In this document: in pieces, positions 1 to 9,538 of the stretch
Layout: every line of letters starts with the position of its first letter
How positions within the stretch are numbered: the first letter of the stretch is position 1
Assembly: GCA_021324885.1 (NCBI GenBank)
Contig: JAJPIF010000026.1
Span: forward strand, 1-64,000
DNA length: 64,000 nucleotides
Source: Pseudomonadota bacterium
GTDB lineage: Bacteria; Desulfobacterota; Binatia; Binatales; Binataceae
Reading direction: 5' to 3'
Notes under the pieces: model-generated
The model's database searches: none
What the model was told of the DNA's origin: nothing
Seen by the model: only the letters and a program-made list of their open reading frames with translations
Program-made: the position numbers and the translations under genes

Positions 1-68
1 GAGGAGCGACGGGCGAAAAACTAAGCCATTGAAAACCACGGAGGCTTCGCAACTCTCAACTCAATCAC

Positions 69-110
69 GCGGACATCTTTAACTGCTTATGGGGCGGACA
101 TCTTTAACTG
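69..110. repeat. 17-bp direct repeat pair, possible IS end
   Basis: GCGGACATCTTTAACTG occurs twice (69-85 and 94-110) with a 25-bp period, followed directly by the palindrome TGTCAGTGACA. Closely spaced repeated blocks of this size are typical of transposase-binding ends of IS21-like elements, but no transposase is visible, so the IS assignment is an inference. Confidence 0.45.
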
Positions 111-302
111 TCAGTGACACAGACAGGTCAGCGTGATGCGCCGGTCGGCACTGTCGTAGCCGATTGTCACCGTGCCGGTGCCGCTTCGGGTGAGCTGGGT
201 CAGCCGGGTGGCGTTGTTCCTTCGGCTGCGCTCAGGACAGGCTCCGTTGTAGCTCACCGCGTTCTGGCCCGAAACCGATGTTGCTGACCGGATAGTTGCC
301 AA
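111..302 (-). pseudogene. Rhs/YD-repeat protein remnant
   Basis: The 63-residue reading frame contains TRLTQLTRSGTGTVTIGYDSADRRITLT, which matches the spacing and composition of YD/Rhs repeats (GYDxxxRRxxL). Rhs proteins are normally more than 1000 residues, so this is only a scrap. Its middle is disrupted by the residues CPERSRRN, encoded by a well-known dispersed palindromic repeat. It ends next to the possible IS end at 69-110, so the piece is probably debris of a rearranged Rhs locus. Confidence 0.5.
219..242. repeat. PERSRR-encoding dispersed palindromic repeat
   Basis: CCTTCGGCTGCGCTCAGGAC and flanks encode PERSRR on the minus strand. This sequence is known as a small dispersed palindromic repeat in many environmental genomes, often found inside reading frames. 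Here it sits in the Rhs remnant. Confidence 0.55.
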
Positions 303-369
303 GAAACTCTACAACAATTTCTACCATTTCCTGTTCGTGTTTCGCGACGGCAAGTGGTCCGCGGCATAA
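295..369 (+). pseudogene. SnoaL/NTF2-like C-terminal scrap
   Basis: The plus-strand frame reads KKLYNNFYHFLFVFRDGKWSAA then a stop. FVFRDGK resembles the last strands of SnoaL-like (NTF2-fold) proteins. No start or upstream domain exists, since the sequence before it is the Rhs remnant. The assignment rests on one short motif. Confidence 0.25.
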
Positions 370-417
370 AATACACAGCACGCCATTGAGGCGCTGGGCG
401 ATATCGTCAGGCGCTGG

Positions 418-515
418 GGAGGTGAGAGTGAGGGAAAGAGGGGGCCGCGAAAGAGGAGATGAAACCTTGGCCGCTTCCCTGAAGGGTCTGCCCTCGATCT
501 CCTCTTCCTTTTACG
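418..515. repeat. Purine-rich/pyrimidine-rich intergenic element, copy A
   Basis: A purine-rich left part (GGTGAGAGTGAGGGAAAGAGG) is followed within about 60 nt by a pyrimidine-rich right part (CTCGATCTCCTCTTCC). This gives an imperfect long inverted structure immediately 3' of rng. Similar elements occur at 20985-21118, 21895-22105 and 63805-63885. It could act as a terminator or mRNA-end stabiliser for rng. Confidence 0.4.
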
Positions 516-2145
516 CTGCGGCCGGCGCCTGGCTGATTTCAAAGGCGCCGGGCTCCAAACCTTCCTTGGATTTGAGGATTACTTTTACCTCGAAGCGTTG
601 CTCCAGTTCTTCCAGCCCCTTGAAGCCGGGGCCGTAGAGGTAGCGCGCCATGTCGGGATTGAGCTTCACCAGCAGCATCCCGCCGTGATTGCGCCGGCTG
701 GCGTCGCGCTGGATTGCCCGCAGCACTTCGCCCGCCAAGGTCGGAAGCGACTTGACCACGGCGCGTCCGTTGCAGCGGGAGCAGGGCTCGGTGAGCATGG
801 CCTGAAGACTGTCGCGCGTGCGCTTGCGGGTCATCTGGACCAGCCCCAGTTCCGAGATTTTGAACATCGAGGTGCGCGCCTTGTCGCGTTTAAGCGCCTG
901 CGACAGCGATTCGCTGACGCGCTTGCGGTTGCTCTCCCTGGTCATGTCGATAAAGTCGACGATGATGATGCCGCCGATATTGCGCAGCCGCAGTTGATTG
1001 GCGACTTCCTCGACCGCCTCGAGGTTGGTCTTGAGGACGGTTTCCTCCTGGTTCTTTTTGCCTACGAAGCGGCCGGTGTTGACGTCGATCGCGGTCAGCG
1101 CTTCGGCCTGGTCGAAGACCAGGTAGCCGCCCGATTTGAGCCACACCTTGCGCTCCAACGCCCGCTCGATCTGCGGTTCGATTCCGAAGTGATCAAAGAT
1201 CGGCTCCTGGCCTTCGTAAAGCGACACGCGCGAACGCAGGCGCGGCAGATATTGCTGAACGAACTGCGTGATGCGCTCGTAGGTTTGCGGATGGTCGCAC
1301 CACAGGCGATCGACGTCGCTGGAAAACAGGTCGCGAATTGCGCGCAAAGCCAGGTCGAGATCGGCATAAAGCAGCGTGGCGGGCGGCTGGCTCTCCGCTT
1401 TTTTGACCACGTCGGCCCACAGCCGGGTCAGGTAGGTTACGTCCTGCTGGATTTCACGCTTGGAGACGCCTTCGCAGGCGGTGCGGATAATGAACCCTCC
1501 CTGCGGGGGGCGCACTTCATTGACGATGGTGCGCAGGCGATTGCGTTCCTCCCCGCTTTCGATCCGCCGCGACATCCCCAGATGATTGGTGGTTGGCATG
1601 TAGACCAGATGGCGTCCGGGGAGCGATATGAAGGAGGTCAAACGCGATCCTTTGGTGCCGATCGGCTCTTTGGCGATCTGCACAATGATCTCCTGGTTGC
1701 GGCGCAACTGTTGCTCGATCGGCAGCCGGCTGCGCCGCCCAACGCGACGGTGTGGGCGACGGTGCTGGACCGCTTCCAGCTCCTCACACGTGTCGTGCTG
1801 CGCCAGTTCTTCGGCCCCGTCGGATTCAGCTTCAGGATCGGCTTGCGCTCCTTCGACCGGCTCGGTCTCGACCTCACCCTCTTCCATCTCGCGGGCCAGG
1901 GCACCGAAGGCGCCGACTTCGTCGAGAAAATCCGAGACGTGCAGGAAACCAGCCTTTTCCAAACCAATATCCACGAAGGCAGCCTGCATCCCCGGCAGCA
2001 CGCGCATCACCCGGCCCTTGTAAATATTGCCGGCCAATCCGCGTTGCGTGTTGCGCTCGACCATGAATTCGGTCAGTGTGCGATCCTCCAACAGCGCGAC
2101 TCTTACTTCGAGCGCCGAGGCGTTAATAATCAATTCGCGTTTCAC
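511..2145 (-). CDS. rng: Ribonuclease G/E family
   Basis: Single-strand-specific endoribonuclease of the RNase E/G family, acting in rRNA maturation and mRNA turnover in the cytoplasm. The 544 residues begin with a GTG start (KRELIINAS) and an S1 domain (GLAGNIYKGRVMRVLPGMQAAFVDIG). The two metal-binding aspartates are seen in AIDVNTG (D354) and IIIVDFIDM (D397), and the zinc-link cysteines in CSRC (C455, C458). There is no long RNase E-type C-terminal scaffold, so it is closer to RNase G. A Glu/Asp-rich insertion of about 60 residues (around 90-150) interrupts the S1 domain. It is transcribed divergently from the HNH gene. Confidence 0.95.
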   Translation of the reverse strand: MKRELIINASALEVRVALLEDRTLTEFMVERNTQRGLAGNIYKGRVMRVLPGMQAAFVDIGLEKAGFLHVSDFLDEVGAFGALAREMEEGEVETEPVEGAQADPEAESDGAEELAQHDTCEELEAVQHRRPHRRVGRRSRLPIEQQLRRNQEIIVQIAKEPIGTKGSRLTSFISLPGRHLVYMPTTNHLGMSRRIESGEERNRLRTIVNEVRPPQGGFIIRTACEGVSKREIQQDVTYLTRLWADVVKKAESQPPATLLYADLDLALRAIRDLFSSDVDRLWCDHPQTYERITQFVQQYLPRLRSRVSLYEGQEPIFDHFGIEPQIERALERKVWLKSGGYLVFDQAEALTAIDVNTGRFVGKKNQEETVLKTNLEAVEEVANQLRLRNIGGIIIVDFIDMTRESNRKRVSESLSQALKRDKARTSMFKISELGLVQMTRKRTRDSLQAMLTEPCSRCNGRAVVKSLPTLAGEVLRAIQRDASRRNHGGMLLVKLNPDMARYLYGPGFKGLEELEQRFEVKVILKSKEGLEPGAFEISQAPAAA

Positions 2146-2351
2146 ACCAGGCTCGTTCCGGGGCGGATGGTCGGGCCGAGAGCCCGAATGGAGGGGGGAG
2201 TTGGTGACCGAAGCCGCGAGGACTCGATGCGAGCGTCACCCCCGAAACTGAACTCGCCTGCTGCCACCACCTTCCCTGCGTACTCCACCATCACAATCAT
2301 AGGAAATGACGGCGAGCGGACGCAAGGCGGGCCGGCAAAGCGCTACGTCGC

Positions 2352-2379
2352 TTGACTTGGATTGTTTGATGGATAAAGC
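2352..2379 (+). promoter_or_regulatory. Candidate sigma-70 promoter of HNH gene
   Basis: TTGACT at 2352 and TAAAGC at 2374 are separated by 16 nt, about 10 nt before the HNH start codon. The -10 box is poor and the leader would be very short, so this is a weak call. Confidence 0.2.
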
Positions 2380-2388
2380 TGTTTTAAA

Positions 2389-3033
2389 ATGGCTGCCGCA
2401 GCAGATTCTCTTGTCAGTGCAGCCGGGATAAACCTGCTCAACAGCAAGGTCCTGGTGCTGAACCGGTCTTATCTCCCGGTGCATATCACCTCCGTCAAGC
2501 GTGCGTTTGCGCTGCTTTACCAGGGCGTCGCTCATGCCGTCGACGAGCATTACCGAACCTTCGACTTTGACAGCTGGCGCGACCTTGCCGTCGAACTACA
2601 TCACGAACGTGTGGGGATCGTTGGCGGGTTCATCAGGGTTCCCAGGGTTCTGCTTCTGCTCGCCTATGAGCGGGTTCCGAGGCGTCATGTGCGGTTTTCG
2701 CGCTTCAACATCTATGCCCGTGACGGCAATACCTGCCAATACTGCGGAAGACGCTTCTCGCGCTCGGAACTGAACCTCGATCATGTGGTCCCTCGCTCTC
2801 GGGGTGGCGGTTCGTCATGGGAAAACGTTGTTTGTTCCTGCCATAACTGCAATCGCAAAAAGGGCGGGCGCACGCCGGAGGAGGCCGGGATGCGTCTGAT
2901 CAAGAAGCCCCGCCGGCCCGAATGGACTGCCTTTAATCTGGAGAATTTCAGCCTGCGCCATCATAAGGAATGGATGCCGTTCCTGAGTACTCTGGATAGC
3001 GCCTACTGGAACAGCGAACTGATTCAGGATTAG
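2389..3033 (+). CDS. HNH endonuclease family protein
   Basis: Predicted HNH-type nuclease of 214 residues. The C-terminal half carries the zinc-binding CQYCG pair, the catalytic LDHVVPRSRGG strand with the His metal ligand, and the second pair CHNCNRKKGGRTPEEAGM. This is the usual layout of the widespread standalone HNH proteins (IPR002711 type) that begin with a conserved NSKVLVLNRSYLPVHITSVKRA segment. No signal peptide or DNA-binding fusion is seen. These proteins are common chromosomal genes of unknown role, and nothing here suggests a restriction or phage context. It lies alone between rng and smc. Confidence 0.9.
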   Translation: MAAAADSLVSAAGINLLNSKVLVLNRSYLPVHITSVKRAFALLYQGVAHAVDEHYRTFDFDSWRDLAVELHHERVGIVGGFIRVPRVLLLLAYERVPRRHVRFSRFNIYARDGNTCQYCGRRFSRSELNLDHVVPRSRGGGSSWENVVCSCHNCNRKKGGRTPEEAGMRLIKKPRRPEWTAFNLENFSLRHHKEWMPFLSTLDSAYWNSELIQD

Positions 3034-3236
3034 CTGCGCGCCGCCACCTTTCTGGTAAACCCTCGCTGCTGCCGGGACGGTCAGAGCGGTTGTCCACATT
3101 ATCCACAATAGGTGAGATTCGGCCTAATTGTGGTTGTTTCAAATTACCCGGCCCAACCACTTGTGGATTTATTCAAATACTGTAATGTTGGTCTGTAACA
3201 TCTCGGGGGTAGAGGTGGCGGAGGCGGGGTAGGTGT

Positions 3237-6200
3237 ATGCATCTGAAGGCCCTGGAAGTAGTAGGGTTCAAATCGTTTCTCGAACATACCCAGATCAGTT
3301 TCGCACCGGGGAGCACCGCGGTCGTCGGTCCTAACGGATGCGGCAAGTCCAATATCGTTGACGCGATCCGGTGGGTTTTGGGCGAGCAGGCGCCGACCCG
3401 CTTGCGCGGCAAATCCACTGAGGATCTGATCTATGCCGGCAACGACAGAAACCCCGCCGCCGGGATGGCGGAGGTGTCGCTGATCCTGGAAGCCGACGAC
3501 CATGGCGGCCTGCCCGATCCGTTCTCGTCGCTGAGCGAGGTCTGCGTCACCCGCCGCGTCTTCCGGTCCGGTGATTCGGAATATCTGCTCAACAAGATTC
3601 CCTGCCGGCTCAAGGATATCACCGAGCTTTTCCTGGCCGCACAGATCCACAGCCGTGGCTACGCAATCATTGAACAGGGCAAAATCGAGGAAATTATCCA
3701 CGCCAAGCCCGAGGAGCTGCGATCGTTGATCGAGGAAGCCGCCGGATTGGCCCTGTTCAAAGGACGGCGCGAGTTGAGCGAACGCAAGCTGGAGCGGGTC
3801 AAGGAAAACCTCGCTCGACTCAACGATATATTGAGTGAGATCGAGCGCCAGCTCAGCTATGCCCGCCGTCAGGCTAAAAAGGCCGAAACCTACAAGGTCT
3901 TGCGCGCCGAAGCCGATATGCTGGAGCGGCTGTCAGCGGCGCGACGGCTGTTGGCGGAGCGCGCCGAATTGGAGCGGCAGTCCGCGCGGGAGGCGGTTTT
4001 GCGCGAGCAGGCCGATATTGCCCGGCGCCGCCAGACTGAGTTGCAAGCCGAATATGAGCAGGCTCGCGCGGCAGAGCAGGCGGAGCGTGCGCAACTGGCC
4101 GCGGCTTTGGGCGAACTGGAAAATATCCGCGCGGCTGCCGCTCAACGCGCCCAGACCCGGACATTTATTGAGCGCCGCCTACCCGCGTTGGACAGCCTCG
4201 CACCTGAGCTCGAAAAGCGCATCGAACAGACGCGCCAGCGGGCAGTGGCGGCGCGCGCCGCACGCGCCGAATTGGGCGCGCGTCTGGCGCGCGAGACCAA
4301 CGCCAGCGCCGGATTCGAACGCGAACTTGCCGCGATTCGGCAAAGCCATGATGCGGCCGCCACCGCCTTGCGGCGTGAAGAAAAACGCAGCGAGGAGATC
4401 AAAGATTCGATCTCGGATCTGATGCGGGAGGCCGCCGTGTTACGGGGCCGCCTGGGTGACCTTGCCGGCGAGCGCGAAGAGATCACCAGACAGTTGCAAA
4501 GCGAAGTCGCGCACGACAGCGCCGCCGAAGAGCGCGGCGCTCAGGCGCGCGAGGCGCTGGTGCAGGCGCAATCGGCGCTGGATGCCTGCCGCGCAAAAGT
4601 TGCCGAACACGAAGCGGCGCAGGCGGCCAGCGCCGAAACCGAACTGGAAGCGCGCGCGTGTGTGGAGCGCGTCAATGCCCGGCTCAAGAGCGCGCGCGAC
4701 GAGCTGCAAGCCGCCATCAATCGCGTCGAGCGGCTGCGCCGCAGCGCCGCCGGTGAGCGCCTGCGGGTCGTTTTGGAATCGCTTAACGGCGACGGTCCCG
4801 GTCGTCCCCCGCGCTTTGTTCAGGAAGTGATCACTGCGCCGCGCGAGCTGGAGCCGGCGGTGCGTGCGGTGCTCGGCGATCAGCTCAGCACCGTGATCGT
4901 CGATTCGCCGGCGTTCGCGCTCAAGGCAATCGAAATCCTCAAAGAGACCCGCAGCGGGCGCCTCAGCTTTATTCCAGAGTCGGTCAGCGTTAACAGGTTC
5001 GACGGCGCTTGTGCGCCAGGAATTTCAGGGCGTCTGGTAGAAATGATCGGTGTGCGCGAGGGCTTCCGTCCCGTGGTCGAGGCGATGCTCGGTCATGTCT
5101 TGCTGGCCGACAATCTGGCTGCCGCGATGGCTGCCGCGAACAACAACGGCCATGGCACCGTGTACGTGACCCGCGAAGGCGACGTGGTCTGGCCCGGCAG
5201 CACGATCAGCGGCGGCAGCGTGGCTGATGGTCCCTCGGAGATCGATGACCATCCGATATCGGTCGAAGATGCGCAGGCCACGCTTGAACGGATTCAATCG
5301 GAGCATGAGGCGGCGGCCGCGCACCTGGAGCAATGCCGCCGCTTGCGCGATCAGGCCAATTCGGAACTGGCAGCGTTGCGCAAGGAAGCAGCCCGCGCCG
5401 AGCAGGTTCTCTCCGAGCATCGCGCAGAGTTGGCGCGGATCGAGCGTAACAACGTTGTGGCGCAGACGCGGCGCGAAAACGCGCGCCGGCGTCTGGCGGA
5501 GATCGAGGCGGCGCTTTTCGCGGGCAACGGGCGCCTGAGCGAATTGGCACAGGAAGAGCGCGACGCCCGTGAGAAGTTCGCCAACTTTAAAGCCGAACTC
5601 GATCAGAAAAAGGCCGAGGTCCAGGCGCTGGGCGAGCGGATGTTGCAAGCCGCCGCCGAAGTCGAATCGCGCAAGGCCAGCCTCAAGGGACTGGCCCAGG
5701 AACTGCGCCAGATAAGTTTGCGGGCCGACGAATTGGAGGCCCAGATCCAGCGCGATTGCGAGGCCTTGGCGCAGGCGCGCAAGGAACGCACCGAATTCGC
5801 CGCCGAACTGCTCAGACTCGCCGAGCAGGAGCAGGCCGCGCAATCGCGCGAAGCCGAATTAAACGCCGCCGGACAGCAGCGGCAGGTCCGATGCGATATT
5901 CTGGCGGGACAGGTTGCGGCGGGGCGCGAAGCGGTGAACAAGGCGCGCCTGGCGCTGGAAAACCTCGAGCAGGAACTGGTGGATTGCGGGCTTCGCCATG
6001 AACGCGCCGCGACCTTGTGCCAGGAGCTTTCCAAAAGCTTCGCCGAAAAATTCCACGTCGAGTTTGAACAGACCCATGCGCAACTGAGCGAAGCCCTGGA
6101 AGGACGCGACAGCGCCGCCGACGATGCGCGGTTGGCCGAGCTGCGCACCCGCCTGGAACGAATCGGCGAAGTCAATCTCGCCGCCGAGAGCGAGGTCAGG

Positions 6201-6764
6201 GAACTTGAGGAGCGCGCCAACGAACTCAACGGCCAGCGCGAGGATTTAGACAAGGCGATGCGCGACCTGAGCCAGACCGTGCAAAAGCTCAATCGCGAGG
6301 CGCGCAAACGCTTTGCCGAAACCTTCGAAGCCGCGGCGCGCAATTTCTCCGAAGTGTTTCCCAAGTTGCTGGCCGGCGGCAAGGGTCATCTGGAGCTGGT
6401 CAATTCCGAGGAGCTGCTGGAATCGGGGGTCAACATCCTGATCCAGCCCGCGGGCAAGAAGGTGAAGGACATTTCCCTGCTGTCGGGCGGCGAGAAGGCG
6501 TTGTCCGCGCTGGCGCTGGTGTTCTCGCTCTTCCTGCTCAATCCCAGTCCGTTCTGTCTGCTCGACGAAGTGGACGCGCCGCTCGACGAATTCAGCGTGG
6601 CCGCTTTCACCGCCCTGGTGCGCGAGCTCAAGGGCCGCTCTCAGTTCATCATGATCACCCACAATCAGCGCACGATGCAGACCGCGGATCAGATCCACGG
6701 CGTCACGATGGATCAGCCGGGAGTTTCGCGAATCATCTCGCTTAAGCTGCCGCAGGCGGCGTGA
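3237..6764 (+). CDS. smc: Chromosome segregation ATPase SMC
   Basis: Condensin ATPase that organises the nucleoid with ScpA and ScpB (not in the window). It has 1175 residues, the normal SMC length. The N-terminal head shows Walker A GPNGCGKSN and the R-loop/Q-loop region. Two long coiled coils flank a hinge at about 510-670 (RPPRFVQEVITAPRELEPAV to GSTISGGSVADG). The C-terminal head has the signature LLSGGEKALSALAL and Walker B FCLLDEVDAPLD. The start ATG at 3237 gives the canonical MHLKALEVVGFKSF opening. It converges with the RND gene. Confidence 0.98.
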   Translation: MHLKALEVVGFKSFLEHTQISFAPGSTAVVGPNGCGKSNIVDAIRWVLGEQAPTRLRGKSTEDLIYAGNDRNPAAGMAEVSLILEADDHGGLPDPFSSLSEVCVTRRVFRSGDSEYLLNKIPCRLKDITELFLAAQIHSRGYAIIEQGKIEEIIHAKPEELRSLIEEAAGLALFKGRRELSERKLERVKENLARLNDILSEIERQLSYARRQAKKAETYKVLRAEADMLERLSAARRLLAERAELERQSAREAVLREQADIARRRQTELQAEYEQARAAEQAERAQLAAALGELENIRAAAAQRAQTRTFIERRLPALDSLAPELEKRIEQTRQRAVAARAARAELGARLARETNASAGFERELAAIRQSHDAAATALRREEKRSEEIKDSISDLMREAAVLRGRLGDLAGEREEITRQLQSEVAHDSAAEERGAQAREALVQAQSALDACRAKVAEHEAAQAASAETELEARACVERVNARLKSARDELQAAINRVERLRRSAAGERLRVVLESLNGDGPGRPPRFVQEVITAPRELEPAVRAVLGDQLSTVIVDSPAFALKAIEILKETRSGRLSFIPESVSVNRFDGACAPGISGRLVEMIGVREGFRPVVEAMLGHVLLADNLAAAMAAANNNGHGTVYVTREGDVVWPGSTISGGSVADGPSEIDDHPISVEDAQATLERIQSEHEAAAAHLEQCRRLRDQANSELAALRKEAARAEQVLSEHRAELARIERNNVVAQTRRENARRRLAEIEAALFAGNGRLSELAQEERDAREKFANFKAELDQKKAEVQALGERMLQAAAEVESRKASLKGLAQELRQISLRADELEAQIQRDCEALAQARKERTEFAAELLRLAEQEQAAQSREAELNAAGQQRQVRCDILAGQVAAGREAVNKARLALENLEQELVDCGLRHERAATLCQELSKSFAEKFHVEFEQTHAQLSEALEGRDSAADDARLAELRTRLERIGEVNLAAESEVRELEERANELNGQREDLDKAMRDLSQTVQKLNREARKRFAETFEAAARNFSEVFPKLLAGGKGHLELVNSEELLESGVNILIQPAGKKVKDISLLSGGEKALSALALVFSLFLLNPSPFCLLDEVDAPLDEFSVAAFTALVRELKGRSQFIMITHNQRTMQTADQIHGVTMDQPGVSRIISLKLPQAA

Positions 6765-6877
6765 GAGGGAAAGGGAGTGATCAGGGAGTCGATTACAGGA
6801 AAAACGGTCGAAAGCTCTTACCACATGGGCGCAACGGCACTTGCCGGGCAATGTCGCAGCCAACGTCTCGGACGGCA

Positions 6878-9373
6878 TTAATCCGCGGCGAGTTGCCCCG
6901 CATCTGTTAAGGCACGCTCGATATTCGCCTCCGGCTGCCACTCGTAACGTGTGACGAACAAGGGTCTCCACCAGGAAATCAAGGCGGGGATAATACAGAG
7001 GACTGTCAGCACGTTAGCGACGAGGAGGATAATCAACAGCATACTCATTTGATAATGAAGCAGAAAGGGTGAAAACAACCAGGGCAGCAGCCCGATGAGC
7101 ATCACGCTAAAACTGCTGAATTCCATTTGCCCCGCACACTTGAGCGCCAGCCGTATAGCGTCATCCAGCCCATAGCCCGCATTCAACTGGCAGCGCACTC
7201 GCGATAGCATCGAAATGCCATAGTCGACGCCCAGCCCCATGGCCATCGAGATCGGCAGCATCGAAGCGATGGTGAGCCGAATCCCTGTCAAGTACATGTA
7301 GATGAAAGCGGTGAAGTTGGACAGCACGCAGCAGGACACGAAGATGATGCCGGCCAGCCATGATCGAAACAGCGCGAGACCGAAAGCGAAAACGCACAAC
7401 AGCACCAGGGCGAGGTCAACCATTGCCACCCGGTCCAGCACCTCGTTGGCCGCCGCGTAAAGACCGGCAAGGCCCGCCATGTAACGCACTCTCACTTTTG
7501 AGTATTCGGACCTGCCTTGCGCATAGGACTGGACAAAGCTCCGGATGTTACGCTGGGTGCGGCGCACCGCCCGCGCCGATTCATCGGCAAGCATCACCCC
7601 AATCCAGGTTTCCTTCCCCTCAGGGCCGGGAAAACAGTGCCTTATGGCGCCCTGTGCCGCGCCACCCAAGATATGGTAGTAGCTCCAGAGGTCGCCCGCC
7701 TCTGACGGATCCCTGGGCATACCGAAAAACTTTGGATGGCCATAATGGAATATCTGATTAAGCGGACTGATGACGCTGGAGGCGAACGACACTACCTGTC
7801 TTACCTGCGGGTCATTGAGCAAATAGCGGCGCAGGTCGTCGGCCAGGCGCAGCACATCGGGTCCGAACACCGACTGTGCGTCCGGATAGGGTGGGGTGGT
7901 GAGCAGCACCCAGCCCTCATTCATCGGGAATTTGCGCCCAATCGCTTCGGCGTCCGTATTAGCCCTGGCATCACGCCGGTAAAGAGTCACTGCCCCCTGG
8001 TTGTAGCCAACTGGTATGCAGAGAGCAGAAATCACACCTGAAATCAGCAGCGCAATGGACAGGGAAAGTAGCAGCTTCCGCCGCCATCCCGGCGTGACCG
8101 GCACTTCGACTGCGCAGTCGACCAGCGGCTCGATGCGCCGCGACAGTTCGCGCTTGAGTTCCAGCTTCCAGTTGGCCCTGGGTCTGGGCAGATAACTCAT
8201 CAGGATCGGCTGCAGCATGTACACCATTAATAGACTGGCACCCAGCCAGAAAACCCCCATCAGTGCGGTATGGTCAAGTGCAGGGATGCCGGAGAAGGAA
8301 AGGAAAATGATTCCGGTGATGTCAGCGGCGACAGCTATGAGGCCTGGCATCAGCATTAGATTGGTGGCTTTCACGCAGGCGGCGTGGCAATCCTCAACCT
8401 CGTCGAGCACCGTGTAGTAGCATCGCTGCCAGCCGATCGCGTGGCCCATGCAGCGACCGGTAAGGATGAGGGGGACTACCAGCATCAGGGGATCAAAGTT
8501 ATAGCTTGTCAGATCGGCCAAACCCATGCCCCACAGGACCGTGCACGAGCCGGTCACTACCGGCACCCACCAGGAGCTGTACGCGCCGAGGCTGGCATAC
8601 GATACCAACACCATCATAAAGTATGCCAGCACCAGAAGTCCGATAGTCGCCGGTAGGTAATAGGATTCATAGGCGTGCACAACGGGTTGACCGGCGATAT
8701 AGATATCGTGGTGGACGTCCTGGTTCACCCTGACGATGTGGCGAAGGCGCTTGAAAAGATCAGGATACGCGAAGCGATGGTCATCCAGCAAAGCTGTGAT
8801 CAAAGCGCTCTTGTCGTCGTCGCTGATCAGAGGGCGCACCAAGTCGCGATGGGCCGAGACGCGCAGCTTTAATGCCTCGATATCCGCTTTGTCGTCAGGC
8901 ACCGAAGGAAACATAAAAGGACGTATCTTTATTGCTCCGGGGACCTCTCGAGGGTAAGCAATCCGGCGTGAAGACAGCGAAAAGATCTGTTTGTGGTTGA
9001 CACCGGGCAGGCGATCGACCTCGGAAGTGATTTTCCGGATCTTGCGCAAGGTTTCCACATTGAAGATGTTGCCGTGCTTGACCTGGACCATTACGAACAG
9101 GGTTTCGTCGCCGCTGAACTCACCGAACCGTTTCGATAGTGCAACGTTGTCGTGATTAGCGGGAAAGAAATCGATGAATCGGGAACAGATGTTGACCCTC
9201 GTAGCGAAGGCCGCCATCAGCAGTGTTGCGCCGGCGAGAGCAACGCCGACTGGCCGACGAAACCGCAGTAGCGTCTTCCCAGGGTCGGCCTTCACGGTGA
9301 TCCCTACCGGTTCATCAAGGTCTCTTTCGATAACCCCGCCATATCGGTGCAATGCGCTCGACCATGGGTTCAA
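6878..9373 (-). CDS. RND/MMPL-superfamily exporter
   Basis: Large polytopic transporter of 831 residues belonging to the predicted RND-superfamily exporters (MMPL/HpnN-like), which extrude hydrophobic compounds or lipids using the proton gradient. TM1 lies near residue 45, followed by a periplasmic loop and a five-helix bundle. The arrangement is then repeated, ending MLLIILLVANVLTVLCIIPALISWW, for about 12 helices. GLGVDYGISMLSR is the conserved motif of the second TM bundle. The only in-frame start is TTG at 9373 with no strong ribosome site, so the N-terminus is uncertain. The two DUF1329 genes lie immediately upstream on the same strand, a known association for this exporter class. Confidence 0.88.
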   Translation of the reverse strand: MNPWSSALHRYGGVIERDLDEPVGITVKADPGKTLLRFRRPVGVALAGATLLMAAFATRVNICSRFIDFFPANHDNVALSKRFGEFSGDETLFVMVQVKHGNIFNVETLRKIRKITSEVDRLPGVNHKQIFSLSSRRIAYPREVPGAIKIRPFMFPSVPDDKADIEALKLRVSAHRDLVRPLISDDDKSALITALLDDHRFAYPDLFKRLRHIVRVNQDVHHDIYIAGQPVVHAYESYYLPATIGLLVLAYFMMVLVSYASLGAYSSWWVPVVTGSCTVLWGMGLADLTSYNFDPLMLVVPLILTGRCMGHAIGWQRCYYTVLDEVEDCHAACVKATNLMLMPGLIAVAADITGIIFLSFSGIPALDHTALMGVFWLGASLLMVYMLQPILMSYLPRPRANWKLELKRELSRRIEPLVDCAVEVPVTPGWRRKLLLSLSIALLISGVISALCIPVGYNQGAVTLYRRDARANTDAEAIGRKFPMNEGWVLLTTPPYPDAQSVFGPDVLRLADDLRRYLLNDPQVRQVVSFASSVISPLNQIFHYGHPKFFGMPRDPSEAGDLWSYYHILGGAAQGAIRHCFPGPEGKETWIGVMLADESARAVRRTQRNIRSFVQSYAQGRSEYSKVRVRYMAGLAGLYAAANEVLDRVAMVDLALVLLCVFAFGLALFRSWLAGIIFVSCCVLSNFTAFIYMYLTGIRLTIASMLPISMAMGLGVDYGISMLSRVRCQLNAGYGLDDAIRLALKCAGQMEFSSFSVMLIGLLPWLFSPFLLHYQMSMLLIILLVANVLTVLCIIPALISWWRPLFVTRYEWQPEANIERALTDAGQLAAD

Positions 9374-9538
9374 CCAGGCATGACGAGCGATCGCTCCTTG
9401 AACAGGACCAAATGAGGCGCGGGTGAGGCGTCGGCGTTTTCGATCATCAGTGGCACGTACACACCTCGCAGCCCCAGTCGCGGCGCAATAAACCGGGCAA
9501 ATATTGCGCCGCGATGATGGGCGAAAACGAATCCCCTG

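Noticed and set aside
598-2355. 585-residue plus-strand ORF opposite rng
   Set aside because: Shadow of rng in a GC-rich frame. It has no domain and no start signal, and the minus frame has full RNase G motifs.
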